Shown: in pieces, positions 54,859 through 64,000 of the stretch
Position numbering within the stretch: the first letter of the stretch is position 1
Layout: the number at the start of each line of letters is the position of its first letter
From: Fallopia convolvulus
Taxonomy: Eukaryota > Streptophyta > Magnoliopsida > Caryophyllales > Polygonaceae
Assembly: GCA_964016875.1 (NCBI GenBank)
Contig: OZ024730.1
Coordinates: 43,664,943 to 43,728,942, forward strand
Length of the DNA stretch: 64,000 nt
Direction: 5' to 3'
The notes under the pieces: generated by a model
Seen by the model: only the letters and a program-made list of their open reading frames with translations
What the model was told of the DNA's origin: nothing
The model's database searches: none
Program-made: the position numbers and the translations under genes

Positions 54859-57533
54859 TCATGGTGGTTCATGAATGGCCATGTTGGGGTCTTGAGATAC
54901 CCTGCTTGTAGCCTTACTGCCTCTGTGTGCTTGAATTGCTAAATTAGGACCTTCTTCTTCTATCAGCAAGCTCGATATTCCTGGGTTATTGGTGTAGTCC
55001 GAAAGCCAAGGTGGTTTGGAATTTTCTGTAACCTCTGTAGTAGGGCCTTTGTGCACGTGAGAATCAGTGATCGGCAGATGTGGCTCGGTAGGGATTGTGG
55101 TGTCAAGTTCAGGTTGAGTCAACTCTAGTTGTGCCACTCCAATTGGGTCGTTGGCTTTTTGATTTAAGTTGAATTCCACCCGTTCCTCTCCTATATCAAA
55201 AGTGAGGAGTCCCTTTCGCACATCAACTCTTGCTCCTGTTGTGGCTAAGAATGGTCGCCCGAGAATTATGGGGACATGAGGGTCTTCAGGCATATCGAGA
55301 ACAATAAAATCATTTGGTATAAAGAATTTCCCGACTTGAATAGGGTAATCATCCACTACTCCTGTGGCCTTGACACTTGACCCATCTGCCATGTACAGAT
55401 TCATGTCTACTGGTTCTAGTGGTCCCATATTGGCTTTAGACCATATTGAGAGTGGAACAAGACTAGCACTGGCACCAAGATCGCATAAAGCCTTGAACTT
55501 GTGGTTGCCTATGCCGATTGTGATTGCAAACCTCCCGGGATCTCCAAGCTTTTCTGGAAGGGCTATGGATCTGACCTCGTCCTGCAGCTCTGTAATGGAT
55601 CTTTTCCTGCTAAGAATATCTTTCAAGAATTTTGTGTAAGCCGGCATTTCGCTTAGGGCCTCAGCGAATGGGATGGAAATATTAATGCCCTGAAGAATTT
55701 TAACGAAACGCTTGAACTTACTCTCAGTAGATTCCATAGATTTCTTAGTTGGAAATGGAAGAGATTTCACCATTCTCGGAACCAAGTTAGGCTCGAGAGG
55801 TGAGAGTACCGAGTCAACACTGGGGTCGTTCGGTGTCCTCGGCGGGTCGTTACCGACCCTGATAGGGTCGTTAACTACCCTGGGATTCAGAGGAAGGCTA
55901 GGATTAGTAGACTTACCTGGGTTAGGATCGTCAGGAATTCTTGGAGCCTCGTCATCCTGGCTTGTAGGCTCGTTACTAGCTCTCGCTGGCTCGTTAACGA
56001 GCTGTTTTGCGAGGTCTTTTTCCTCCTTCTCTTCAGCTTGAACTCTCTCCGGTAGTGTCTTCCCGCTTCTGAGGTGTACCGCTTCTATTTGGCCTCTAGG
56101 GTTCTCCTCGGGACGGCCCGGGAGTTGCCCTTGTGGTCTTGGAATCCGTGCGGCAAGGTCTCCTAGTTGGGAATCAACACTCCTCTTCCAAATATCGAAC
56201 TCTCCCCATCTTTTATCCTGGCGGTTCAGCTTGGCTTGGACGTCATCAACCTTGTTGTTCACTCCGTTGATGCTCTCTTTAATCTCCTGAACCCATGATG
56301 GCGTCTCCTGATGGCCTGGAGGTCGATATGGTGCAGGTCGTCTATCTTGTGGGGGCCCTGTGTAATTGTGATTTGTATTCTGATTGCCCCATGGTGGATA
56401 GTTGTTCGAACTGTCATTATAATTAGGTTGGTTCTTGTAGGGTCCTCTCATGTAATTCATCTCAGCTATTGTCTCAGCGGTTCTAACCTGCTCAATGTTA
56501 GTGCAAGCAGAAGTACTATGCACAGAAGAACCACATTCTTGACATGATTGAGAGGATTTCAGAAAACTTACATGTTTCCTCAAACGGTTGACCTCATCTT
56601 GTAAGAATTGATTTTTAAAATCGGGGTCAACTTCATCTCGGTTGGGCACATAGAGACGTTTCTGAGTTTGTGGAGCCTGCTGGGTTCCGTACATAGCATC
56701 GTAATTCGCCAGCTTGTCCAACAGTTCCCACGCCTCTGTCGGGTTCATCTCTATAAAACCGCACGCAGTATGCGTGTTGATGCGGTTCTTGGTCTCCGCG
56801 TTGATACCCTGGAAAAAGATTTCTTGCAATACATATAAAGGTTGCCCATGAGTAGGGCATTGTCTAAGCATCTCTTTAAATCTTTCCCATGTTTCAACAA
56901 ATGTTTCATTAGGCAACTGGTGATAAGAGGTGATGCGTTTCCTTAACTCTGTTGTCTTAGCAGGAGGGAAAAAATTTGTAAGAAATTGATCATACAAAGC
57001 TTTCCAAGTCCTGATAGACTTAGAAGGTAGGCTCTCTAACCAGTTCAGGGCCTTTCCAGTAAGTGACCATATAAAAGCTTTTAACAGAACATATTCTAGC
57101 GAGACACCTTCAGCAGCTATGGTGTCACATAAATCAAGAAAATTTCTAATATGCTCCATAGGGCACTCAGCAGGTTTCCCTTCAAACTGAGCCCGTTTGA
57201 TTAAGGATATAAATTGAGACTTGATCTCAAAAGGTTTCTCTATCGCAGGAAGCACAATAGGAGATTCTGGCACCCTCAGTTCCGGATGCATGTATTGCTT
57301 GGCATTCCTTGGTTAGGCATTTAGCTCTTCTTGCAGTCGAGCCTTGTCTGCGTCTGCGCCGTCCTTCTCGGCTTTCAGTGCCTCCATCTGGGTCCGGAGG
57401 ATCTCTAACTCTCGAGCCATCTCTTCAGCGGTGGCCATGGCTCGGTTTCTCGGAGTCGTCGGTGCAGGGAACGTTCAGGTTCTGAGTAATAACTGGAGCT
57501 ATCAAACTGAAGCCTTCTTCGTCCTACCGGCAT
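54859..57533 (-). pseudogene. Element D gag and protease
   Basis: Start MPVGRRRLQFDSSSYYSEPE at 57533. A one-base deletion in an A run near 57445 (three A against four in C) shifts the frame, and a TAA lies at 57313-57315. From 57291 the frame is open for 810 codons: capsid (FEIKSQFISLIKRAQFEGKP, WLESLPSKSIRTWKALYDQF), knuckle CQECGSSVHSTSAC, linker with palindrome-coded VVNDP/VGNDPP words, and protease FKALCDLGASASLVPLSI. It ends after GRPFLATTGARVDVRKG plus an unrelated-looking 110-residue tail, where A and C continue into RT. Gag may be supplied in cis only from the internal start. Confidence 0.88.
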
Positions 57534-57626
57534 ACACTGAGAAAACAAACAAAGAAAACAAAAATTAAAAACAAAAACGGGGTCGGGCTATTCCCGATCC
57601 CGAAGATAAACTAACAACTCGTTGCT

Positions 57627-57644
57627 TCCCCGGCAACGGCGCCA
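57627..57644 (-). other. Element D primer binding site (tRNA-Asp)
   Basis: Minus strand TGGCGCCGTTGCCGGGGA, three bases inside the 5' LTR. It is the standard Athila-type tRNA-Asp complement. Confidence 0.92.
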
Positions 57645-57647
57645 ATT

Positions 57648-59147
57648 TGTTGAGAGGGTTTCTCGGCCAACAAATAAATTTGTAAGTCAAGACCCCGCTG
57701 AGTATAGTGGAGTCAGGATCGTTCCACAGGAAGCAAGGTTGTTTGTCTATCAATCTAATAAAAATCAAATAAAATCAAACACAATCACTCACGAGATGCC
57801 TCGTTAACGACCTTGTCAGGATCGTTACCGAACCACCGAACACAAAAATACTAACTAATAAACTAATTAAATTCCAATTAATACTCGGTACCGAAGCAAG
57901 TATTCAGCAACGAAGATTTATCAGAAATAATTCAATTAAAACAAAAATCTAGGATAAGGGACACCACAACATAGCCAAGCATAAGAATTCGTAAGAAGAT
58001 AAGATCATGCCTTTAAACAGATAGAGTCATCAACTTTCATTGACTTAACAAGTAAATTAATGTACTTTCATAAACTAACTCACTCAATTTCTTGTTTTGG
58101 ATCTAAAGCTTGAAACTTTCGTTTTCAAACAATATCAAGTTACTAACTTTCTCTTTCTATCAAGTTAAAACTCAAATTACCTCAACTCCCGTTTCGGTAT
58201 TAAGCACAACAAACAATCCCCATAAAGATAAAAGGCATTCAACACATAATCTTACTCATCAAACATGCTCAACTATGCCGGGCTTAACCCCGACCCTAGA
58301 AAATTAGACTACTCACTACTCATGATTAAGAAACTAAAAACCTCAATAAAAACAAACATTGAAACAAAACTCAAACTTAAATTAATAACAAAAATATCGT
58401 CTTACAAAGATTCAGAAGAAAACTAAACAAAACATTCACCGAACCACAAAACTCGACCAACGAACCTCGGAAACCGTCGTCACCGAACCTCGTCACCGAC
58501 TTCCGATCCGGTTCTCTCTCCTTCGGCCTTCCTCCAAATCTTCTCCAAAAACTAGCTCTAAAATTCGACTCCCCCTTCTATGCTAAATAGAAGGGTATTT
58601 ATACTAGAAAATCCTAAAATACTAAAAAGGCTAAAAGATAAAGACTTTCCTAAAAAGATAGAAACAATCTCTAAAAGATAGAAATAAAATCTAGAAAGAT
58701 ATTAAACCCTAAAATACATATTCTAATAACCCAAAAAGATTCTAAAAAGATACTCAACCGATACGGAAATAAATTCCCGCTCAGGATCGGTGAATAATAA
58801 AAATAATACTCGAAATCTTCCTCTTCGTGGCCTCGTTAACGACCCTTCACAACCTCGTTAACGAGCCTGGGGTTTGTTTTCTTCAACGCCTCTTCTTGTA
58901 CTATTAAGCTTTGACTTCTTAAATCTTGCACTTTCCCCTCCTTCACTGTGATGCTCCAAATTTAGCTCCATTTAGCTCCTTTTCTCACTAAAATCTGCAA
59001 AATACACAAAATAGCGTAGATTCCACTCTTTTCATAAATTTATGCAAAACTAACTCAAAATACCCAAAACTAAACCTAAACTAGACAAAACTAAACCTAA
59101 TAAGCAAAGAAAACCTATCAAAAACTATACTAAAAATGCGAACATCA
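57648..59147 (-). repeat. Element D 5' LTR
   Basis: 1,500 bp, near-identical to 48804-50309. The clearest indel is 7 bp near 58135. Palindrome pairs at 57799-57833 and 58831-58868 are conserved. TATA box near 58600 (minus strand TATAAATA). Confidence 0.94.
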
Positions 59148-59152
59148 AAGGT

Positions 59153-62100
59153 GTCTCGTTAGAATATGTTCTATTAAAAGCTTTTAGATGGTCTCTTACT
59201 GGAAAGGCCCTGAACTGGTTGGAGAGCCTACCTTCTAAGTCTATCAGGACTTGGAAAGCCTTGTGTGATCAATTTCTTACAAAGTTTTTCCCTCCTGCCA
59301 AGACAACAGAGTTGATGAAACGCATCATCTCTTATCACCAGTTGCCTAATGAAACATTTATTGAAACATGGGAAAGATTCAAAGAGATGCTTAGACAGTG
59401 CCCTACTCATGGGAAACCTTTATATGTTTTGCAAGAAATCTTTTTCCAGGGTATCAACGCAGAGACCAAGAACCGCATTAACACGCATACTGCGTGCGGT
59501 TTTATAGAGATGAACCCGACAGAGGCGTGGGAACTGTTGGATAAGCTGGCGAATTACGATGCTATGTACGGAACCCAGCAGGCTCCATAAACTCAAAAAC
59601 GTCTCTATGTACCCAATCGAGATGAAGTTGACCCCGATGTTAAAAATCAATTCTTACAAGATGAGGTCAACCGTCTAAGGAAACAGGTAAGTTTTCTGAA
59701 ATCCTCTCAATCATGTCAAGAATGTGGTTCTTCTGCACATAGTACTTCTGCTTGCACTAACATTGAGCAGGTTAGAACCGGTGAGACAATAGCTGAGATG
59801 AATTACATGAGAGGACCCTACAGGAACCAGCCTAATTATAATGACAGTTCGAACAACTATCAACCATGGGGCAATCAGAATACAAGTCAAAATTACGCAG
59901 GACCCCCACCAGATAGACGACCTGCACCATATCGACCTCCAGGCCATCAGGAGACGCCATCATGGGTTCAGGAGATAAAAGAGAGCATCAACGGAGTGAA
60001 CAACAAGGTTGATGACGTTCAAGCCAAGCTGAACCGACAAGATAAAAGATGGGGAGAGTTCGATATTTGGAAGAGGAGCGTTGATTCCCAACTAGGGGAC
60101 CTAGCTGCACGGATTCCAAGACCACAAGGGCAACTCCCGGGCCGCCCCGAGGAGAACCCTAGAGGCCAAATAGCAACGGTACACCTCAGAAGTGGGAAGA
60201 CACTACCGGAGAGAATTCAAGATGAAGAGAAGGAGGAACAAGACCTCGCCAATCAGCTCGTTAATGAGCCAGCGAGAGCACATACCGAGCCAACAAACCA
60301 GAACGACGAGGCTCCGAGGGTCCCTAACGACCTCACCCTAGGTAAGTCTACTAATCCGAGCCTCCCTCTCAATCCCAGGGTAGTTAACGACCCCATCAGG
60401 GTCGGTAATGACCCGCCGAGGACATCAATCGACCCCAGAGTCGACCCGGTACTCTCACCTCTCGAACCTAACTTGGTTCCGAGAATGGTGAAATCTCTTC
60501 CATTTCCAACTAAGAAAACTATGGACTCTACTGAGAGTAAGTTCAAGCGTTTCGTTAAGATTCTTAAGGGCATTAATATTTCCATCCCATTCGCTGACGC
60601 CCTAAGCGAAATACCAGCTTACACAAAATTTTTGAAAGATATTCTTAGCAGGAAAAGGTCCATTACAGAGTTGCAGGATGAAGTCAGATCGATAGCTCTA
60701 CCAGAAAAGTTGGGAGATCCCAGGAGGTTTGCAATCACAATCGGCATAGGCAACCACAAGTTCAAAGCTTTATGCGATCTTGGTGCCAGTGCTAGTCTTG
60801 TTCCGCTCTCAATCTGGTCTAAAGCCAATATGGGACCACTGGAGCCCATCAACATGCGGCTTTATATGGCAGACGGATCTTGCATCAAACCAACAGGGCT
60901 GATAGAAGACTTCCCAGTTCAAGTGGGCAATTTCTTTGTTCCTAATGACTTCATCGTTATGACAATGCCCGAAGATTCGGTTGTGCCTATTATTTTGGGA
61001 AGACCATTCCTTGCTACAGCAGGAGCCATAATCGATGTTAGGAGAGGACTCCTAACTTTCAAAATTGGGGATGAGAGGACAGAATTCCGATTTAGACAAT
61101 CCAAGGGGTCCGAAAAAGTTGAAGTCAAGATGCTCTACACCCACAAGGAGATCATTGAATGTGGAGACCCTATAGGAAGATCAGCATACAGTGATGAAAT
61201 TTCAGGGCAAAGATGGGCAGAAATAACTACTGCAGTTTCAGTAACGAGTCCTCCAGCATCGTTACCGATTCTCCTGGCAAAAGATGCAGGCTCGTTAACG
61301 ACCACTCCAGGTTCGTTAACGACCCTAGCTGAAGACAGCAAAATCTCAGCCTTTGAATGCTTTGAGGAAGTGTTGAAGACGGAACCAGAAGAGCCGATTC
61401 TAATCCCTGTTGAACCGTCCCCAACACTTAAACCTCTGCCAGAATCCCTCAGGTATGAATTCCTCGGTCCTAATTCTACTCTACCTGTCATCATTAATGC
61501 TGGATTAAAAGATGAGGAAGTAGGAAAACTCCTGAATGTGCTTAGGATGCATAGAAAAGTCATAGGTTACTTCCTAGATGATATAACTGGCATATCCCCT
61601 TCTCTTTGCATGCATAGGATTTACATGGAGGACAATCATAAACCCACCATAGAGCATCAAGGTAGATTAAATCCTAATATGAAGGATGTAGTTAAAAAGG
61701 AAATTATTAATTTTCTTGATGCTGGGATCATATTTCCTATTTCGGACAGCCAATGGGTGAGTCCGGTCCATGTAGTCCCAAAGAAAGGGGGGATGACTGT
61801 GATAGAAAATGAAAAGGGAGAGCTTATTCCGACTAGAACCACCACTAGTTGGAGGATGTGCATTGATTATAGGAAGCTTAATAGTGCTACTAGAAAAGAT
61901 CATTTTCCGCTTCCTTTCATAGATCAGGTGTTAGAACGCTTAGCCCAGCATGATTATTTCTGTTATTTAGATGGCTATAGAGGCTTTTGGCAGATTCCCA
62001 TTCATCCTGATGACCAAGAGAAAACAACCTTTACATGTCCCTATGGAACCTTTGCTTACAAAAGAATGCCATTTGGGCTTTGCAATGCCCCTGCTACTTT

Positions 62101-63193
62101 TCAAAGATGTATGATGGCCATTTTTTCAGATATGATAGAGGATATTGTAGAGGTTTTCATGGATGACTTTTTTGTTTATGGTTCTTCATTTGATTCTTGT
62201 CTTGCTAACCTTGCACGAGTGCTTAAAAGATGTGAAGAAACCAATCTTGTGCTTAATTGGGAAAAGTGTCATTTTATGGTTCAAGAGGGGATAGTACTAG
62301 GACACCTTGTCTCTAAAAGAGGGATAGAAGTAGATAAAGCAAAAATTGAGCTTATTGAAAAACTACCTCCTCCCTCTTCTGTAAGAGACATTAGGAGTTT
62401 TTTAGGGCATGCTGGCTTTTACAGACGATTCATTCAAGATTTTTCTAAGATAGCTAAACCTTTGACTAACCTACTAATGAAAGATGTAGTGTTTGAGCTG
62501 TCTCCAGAATGTCTTGAAGCATTTTACATGTTAAGAGTTGCCCTCGTGTCTGCCCCCATCATGCAGTCCCCAGACTGGACATTACCCTTTGAGATCATGT
62601 GCGATGCCAGTGACTATGCAGTTGGCGCAGTCTTAGGGCAACGGAAGGACAAAAAACTCCACGCCATTTATTACGCCAGTAAGACGCTGGATGAGGCACA
62701 GAGTAAGTATACCACAACGGAGAAGGAATTCCTTGCTGTGGTATTTGCCTTTGAGAAATTCCGGTCCTATCTTGTTGGATCCAAAGTGATTGTTTATATT
62801 GACCATGAAGCTGTTAGATACTTAATGGCTAAAAAAGATGCCAAACCTAGATTGCTTCCTTGGATGCTCTTACTGCAGGAATTTGACCATGAAATAAGGG
62901 ACAAAAAGGGAGCAGAAAATCTAGTGGCAGATCACTTGTCCAGGTTGCCAGTTGAGCATATCAATGAGTCCAACAATGAGGTACCGATAAATGATTCCAG
63001 ACCCGACGAACACCTCCTACTGAACGAGGTCGAACTCCACAAGACCCTCATCACCGACCCCTTCAGGGTCGTTAACGATGTGCCAAGGCTGGAAGACACA
63101 AATAACAAGGGAAAATGTTCAGATTGGGTCGACAACCAAGTCAATGAGGTCGTTACTGAGCCACGGGAGGTGGTACCGAGGTCAAAATATTAA
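59153..63193 (+). pseudogene. Element C gag-protease-RT-RNase H
   Basis: Continues gag from 48803 in frame (VSLEYVLLKAFRWSLTGK, WLESLPSKSIRTWKALCDQF). A TAA at 59588-59590 (a Gln codon in D) interrupts it. From 59591 the frame is open to 63193: knuckle CQECGSSAHSTSAC, linker, protease ALCDLGASASLVPLSI (near 60767), RT with QWVSPVHVVPKKGG, MCIDYRKLNSAT and intact VFMDDFFVYG (62155-62166), RNase H MCDASDYAVGAVLG, TTTEKEFLAVV, VIVYIDHEAVRY and VADHLSRLP. It ends 3' of RNase H in a TAA caused by a one-base shift, with palindrome-coded words close to the end. Apart from two lesions it looks functional. Confidence 0.92.
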
Positions 63194-64000
63194 ATCCTAG
63201 CTCGTCAACGACCCATCCAGGTAAGATTTCTGAAACTGAGTCTTCTCGATTAAAATTCACCCCCTCTCCCTCTTCAATTTCTTCTTCCTCAATATCAATC
63301 CATGTTATTAGAGGGCCAAAAGCTCCTTGGTTTGCGGATTTCGCTAACTATCTTGTAGGAGGCGTGATTCCCGAGGGCCTTACCCCACAAAAGAAGAAGA
63401 AATTTCTCCATGATGTAAAACAATACTATTGGGATGATCCCTACTTGTTTAAACAAGGAAGCGATCACCTCTTTAGGCGTTGTATTCCAGAGGAGGAGAT
63501 TGAAAACGTGATCCGTCAATGTCACACACTTCCAACTGGAGGTCATGCAAAAGGATTCAAGACTACTGCGAAGATTCTTCAAAGTGGTCTCTATTGGCCA
63601 ACCATGTTCAAAGATGTGCAAGCTTATGTGACAGCATGTGATGGATGTCAACGCTCAGGCAACATAACTTGGAGACATGAAAATCCACTAACTGGGATAT
63701 TAGAAGTTGAGCTATTTGATGTGTGGGGCATTGATTTCACGGGACCGTTTCCCGCCTCAGGACCCTACAAGTACATCCTAGTTGCGGTTGATTATGTTTC
63801 CAAGTGGGTGGAGGTTGTTGCTACAAGGACTAACGACGCCAAGACTGTTGCTAAATTCATCAAGACCAATATTTTCCCCAGGTTCGGCGTTCCAAGAGTC
63901 CTTATCAGTGATGGTGGTTCCCATTTCATTGAGCAGAGTTTTGAAGCCCTTTTGGCTAAGTATGGGGTATCTCATCGGGTGGCAACACCCTATCATCCCC
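63194..64000 (+). CDS. Element C integrase, partial (runs off window)
   Basis: Open in the next frame from about 63196 to the window edge without a stop. It begins with a Ser-rich linker (palindrome word CTCGTCAACGACC at 63201), then IRGPKAPWFADFANYL, the HHCC finger (HTLPTGGHAKGF, TACDGCQRSG), VWGIDFTGPF (first Asp) and VLISDGGSHFIE (second Asp), ending at ATPYHP. The Glu of the triad lies beyond the window. A one-base frameshift near 63170-63193 separates it from RNase H, where the A-rich word TCAAAATATTAAAT allows either a deletion or programmed slippage. Confidence 0.88.

Larger units (their letters stand above)
48804..59147 (-). mobile_element. Element D: non-autonomous Athila-like element nested in C
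   Basis: 10,344 bp on the minus strand, flanked by the perfect duplication AAGGT (48799-48803 and 59148-59152). LTRs 48804-50309 (1,506 bp) and 57648-59147 (1,500 bp) differ by about two dozen substitutions and few indels by eye, so it is young. Reading leftwards: tRNA-Asp primer site, gag-protease, a conserved post-pol block, spacer, ORF-1/env-like ORF, 3' non-coding region. RT, RNase H and integrase are absent, so it must have used enzymes from another element. Confidence 0.94.
46738..64000 (+). mobile_element. Element C: Athila-like Ty3/gypsy, 3' end outside window
   Basis: 5' LTR 46738-48239 (preceded by CCCAT), tRNA-Asp primer site, gag interrupted by element D (48804-59147), then protease, RT, RNase H and integrase to the window end. 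The 3' LTR and target duplication are beyond the window. Coding is close to intact: one TAA in gag and one frameshift between RNase H and integrase. Its LTRs are roughly 85-90% like those of D by eye. It is the best candidate in the window for an autonomous relative of D. Confidence 0.92.

Noticed and set aside
2264..59147. Similarity between A and D suggesting a large segmental duplication
   Set aside because: Each has its own LTR pair and its own target duplication (ATTCA, AAGGT), so they are independent insertions of related families.
48804..59147. D and C as one element with four LTRs
   Set aside because: D is in opposite orientation, has a perfect AAGGT duplication and interrupts the gag codon frame of C, which resumes exactly.

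Overview
The window is repeat-dense nuclear DNA from a flowering plant, probably a eudicot. It is AT-rich between elements. Every large coding stretch belongs to a transposable element: plant-type Ty3/gypsy (Athila-like and chromovirus) and Ty1/copia (Maximus/SIRE-like) retrotransposons, a hAT remnant, MULE-like and MITE-like DNA elements, and a plant mobile domain (PMD) gene. I see no convincing single-copy host gene, tRNA, rRNA or CRISPR array.

Layout. 1-2258: AT-rich flank with one copy of an 0.8-kb repeat and an RNase H-like remnant. 2264-24276: Athila-like element A on the minus strand (TSD ATTCA), about 13.1 kb once its insertion is removed. Its left LTR is split by Copia-1 (2973-11853, minus strand, TSD CTTAC). 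24277-28136: flank with a TIR element, the second copy of the 0.8-kb repeat, a hAT C-terminal remnant and a cluster of CG-rich words. 28137-38616: 5'-truncated Copia-2 on the plus strand. Its env-like ORF is split by chromovirus B (30375-36789, TSD GTTAC), whose integrase is in turn split by a Copia solo LTR (34778-35826). 38617-42266: AT-rich DNA with two MITE-like elements and a 1.65-kb MULE-like element built from about 40 copies of one 10-bp word in two opposed arrays. 42267-46687: a five-exon PMD gene on the minus strand, broken by stops and by a solo LTR in exon 4. 46738-64000: Athila-like element C on the plus strand, whose 3' end lies beyond the window. Its gag is split by related element D (48804-59147, minus strand, TSD AAGGT).

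How the parts relate. Elements A, C and D share the Athila plan: tRNA-Asp primer site, gag, protease, RT-RNase H, integrase, a conserved block, an ATHILA ORF-1/env-like ORF, and a long 3' region with a T-rich tract. C has nearly intact coding capacity. D kept gag-protease and the ORF-1-like gene but lost RT, RNase H and integrase. Its near-identical LTRs say it moved recently, so it presumably used enzymes supplied by a C-like relative.

The most unusual signal is a set of short CG-containing palindromes that come in pairs with centres about 20-23 bp apart (two helical turns). They are scattered through LTRs, spacers and even gag-pol coding sequence of A, C and D. Each family has its own sequence (GGTCGGTACCGACC-like in A, CTCGTTAACGAG-like in C and D), while the spacing is shared. 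A third LTR family (solo LTR 43851-45247) shows the same layout with a third sequence. This looks like co-evolving paired binding sites for an element-specific protein, but that is an inference. All boundaries, identities and counts were read by eye.
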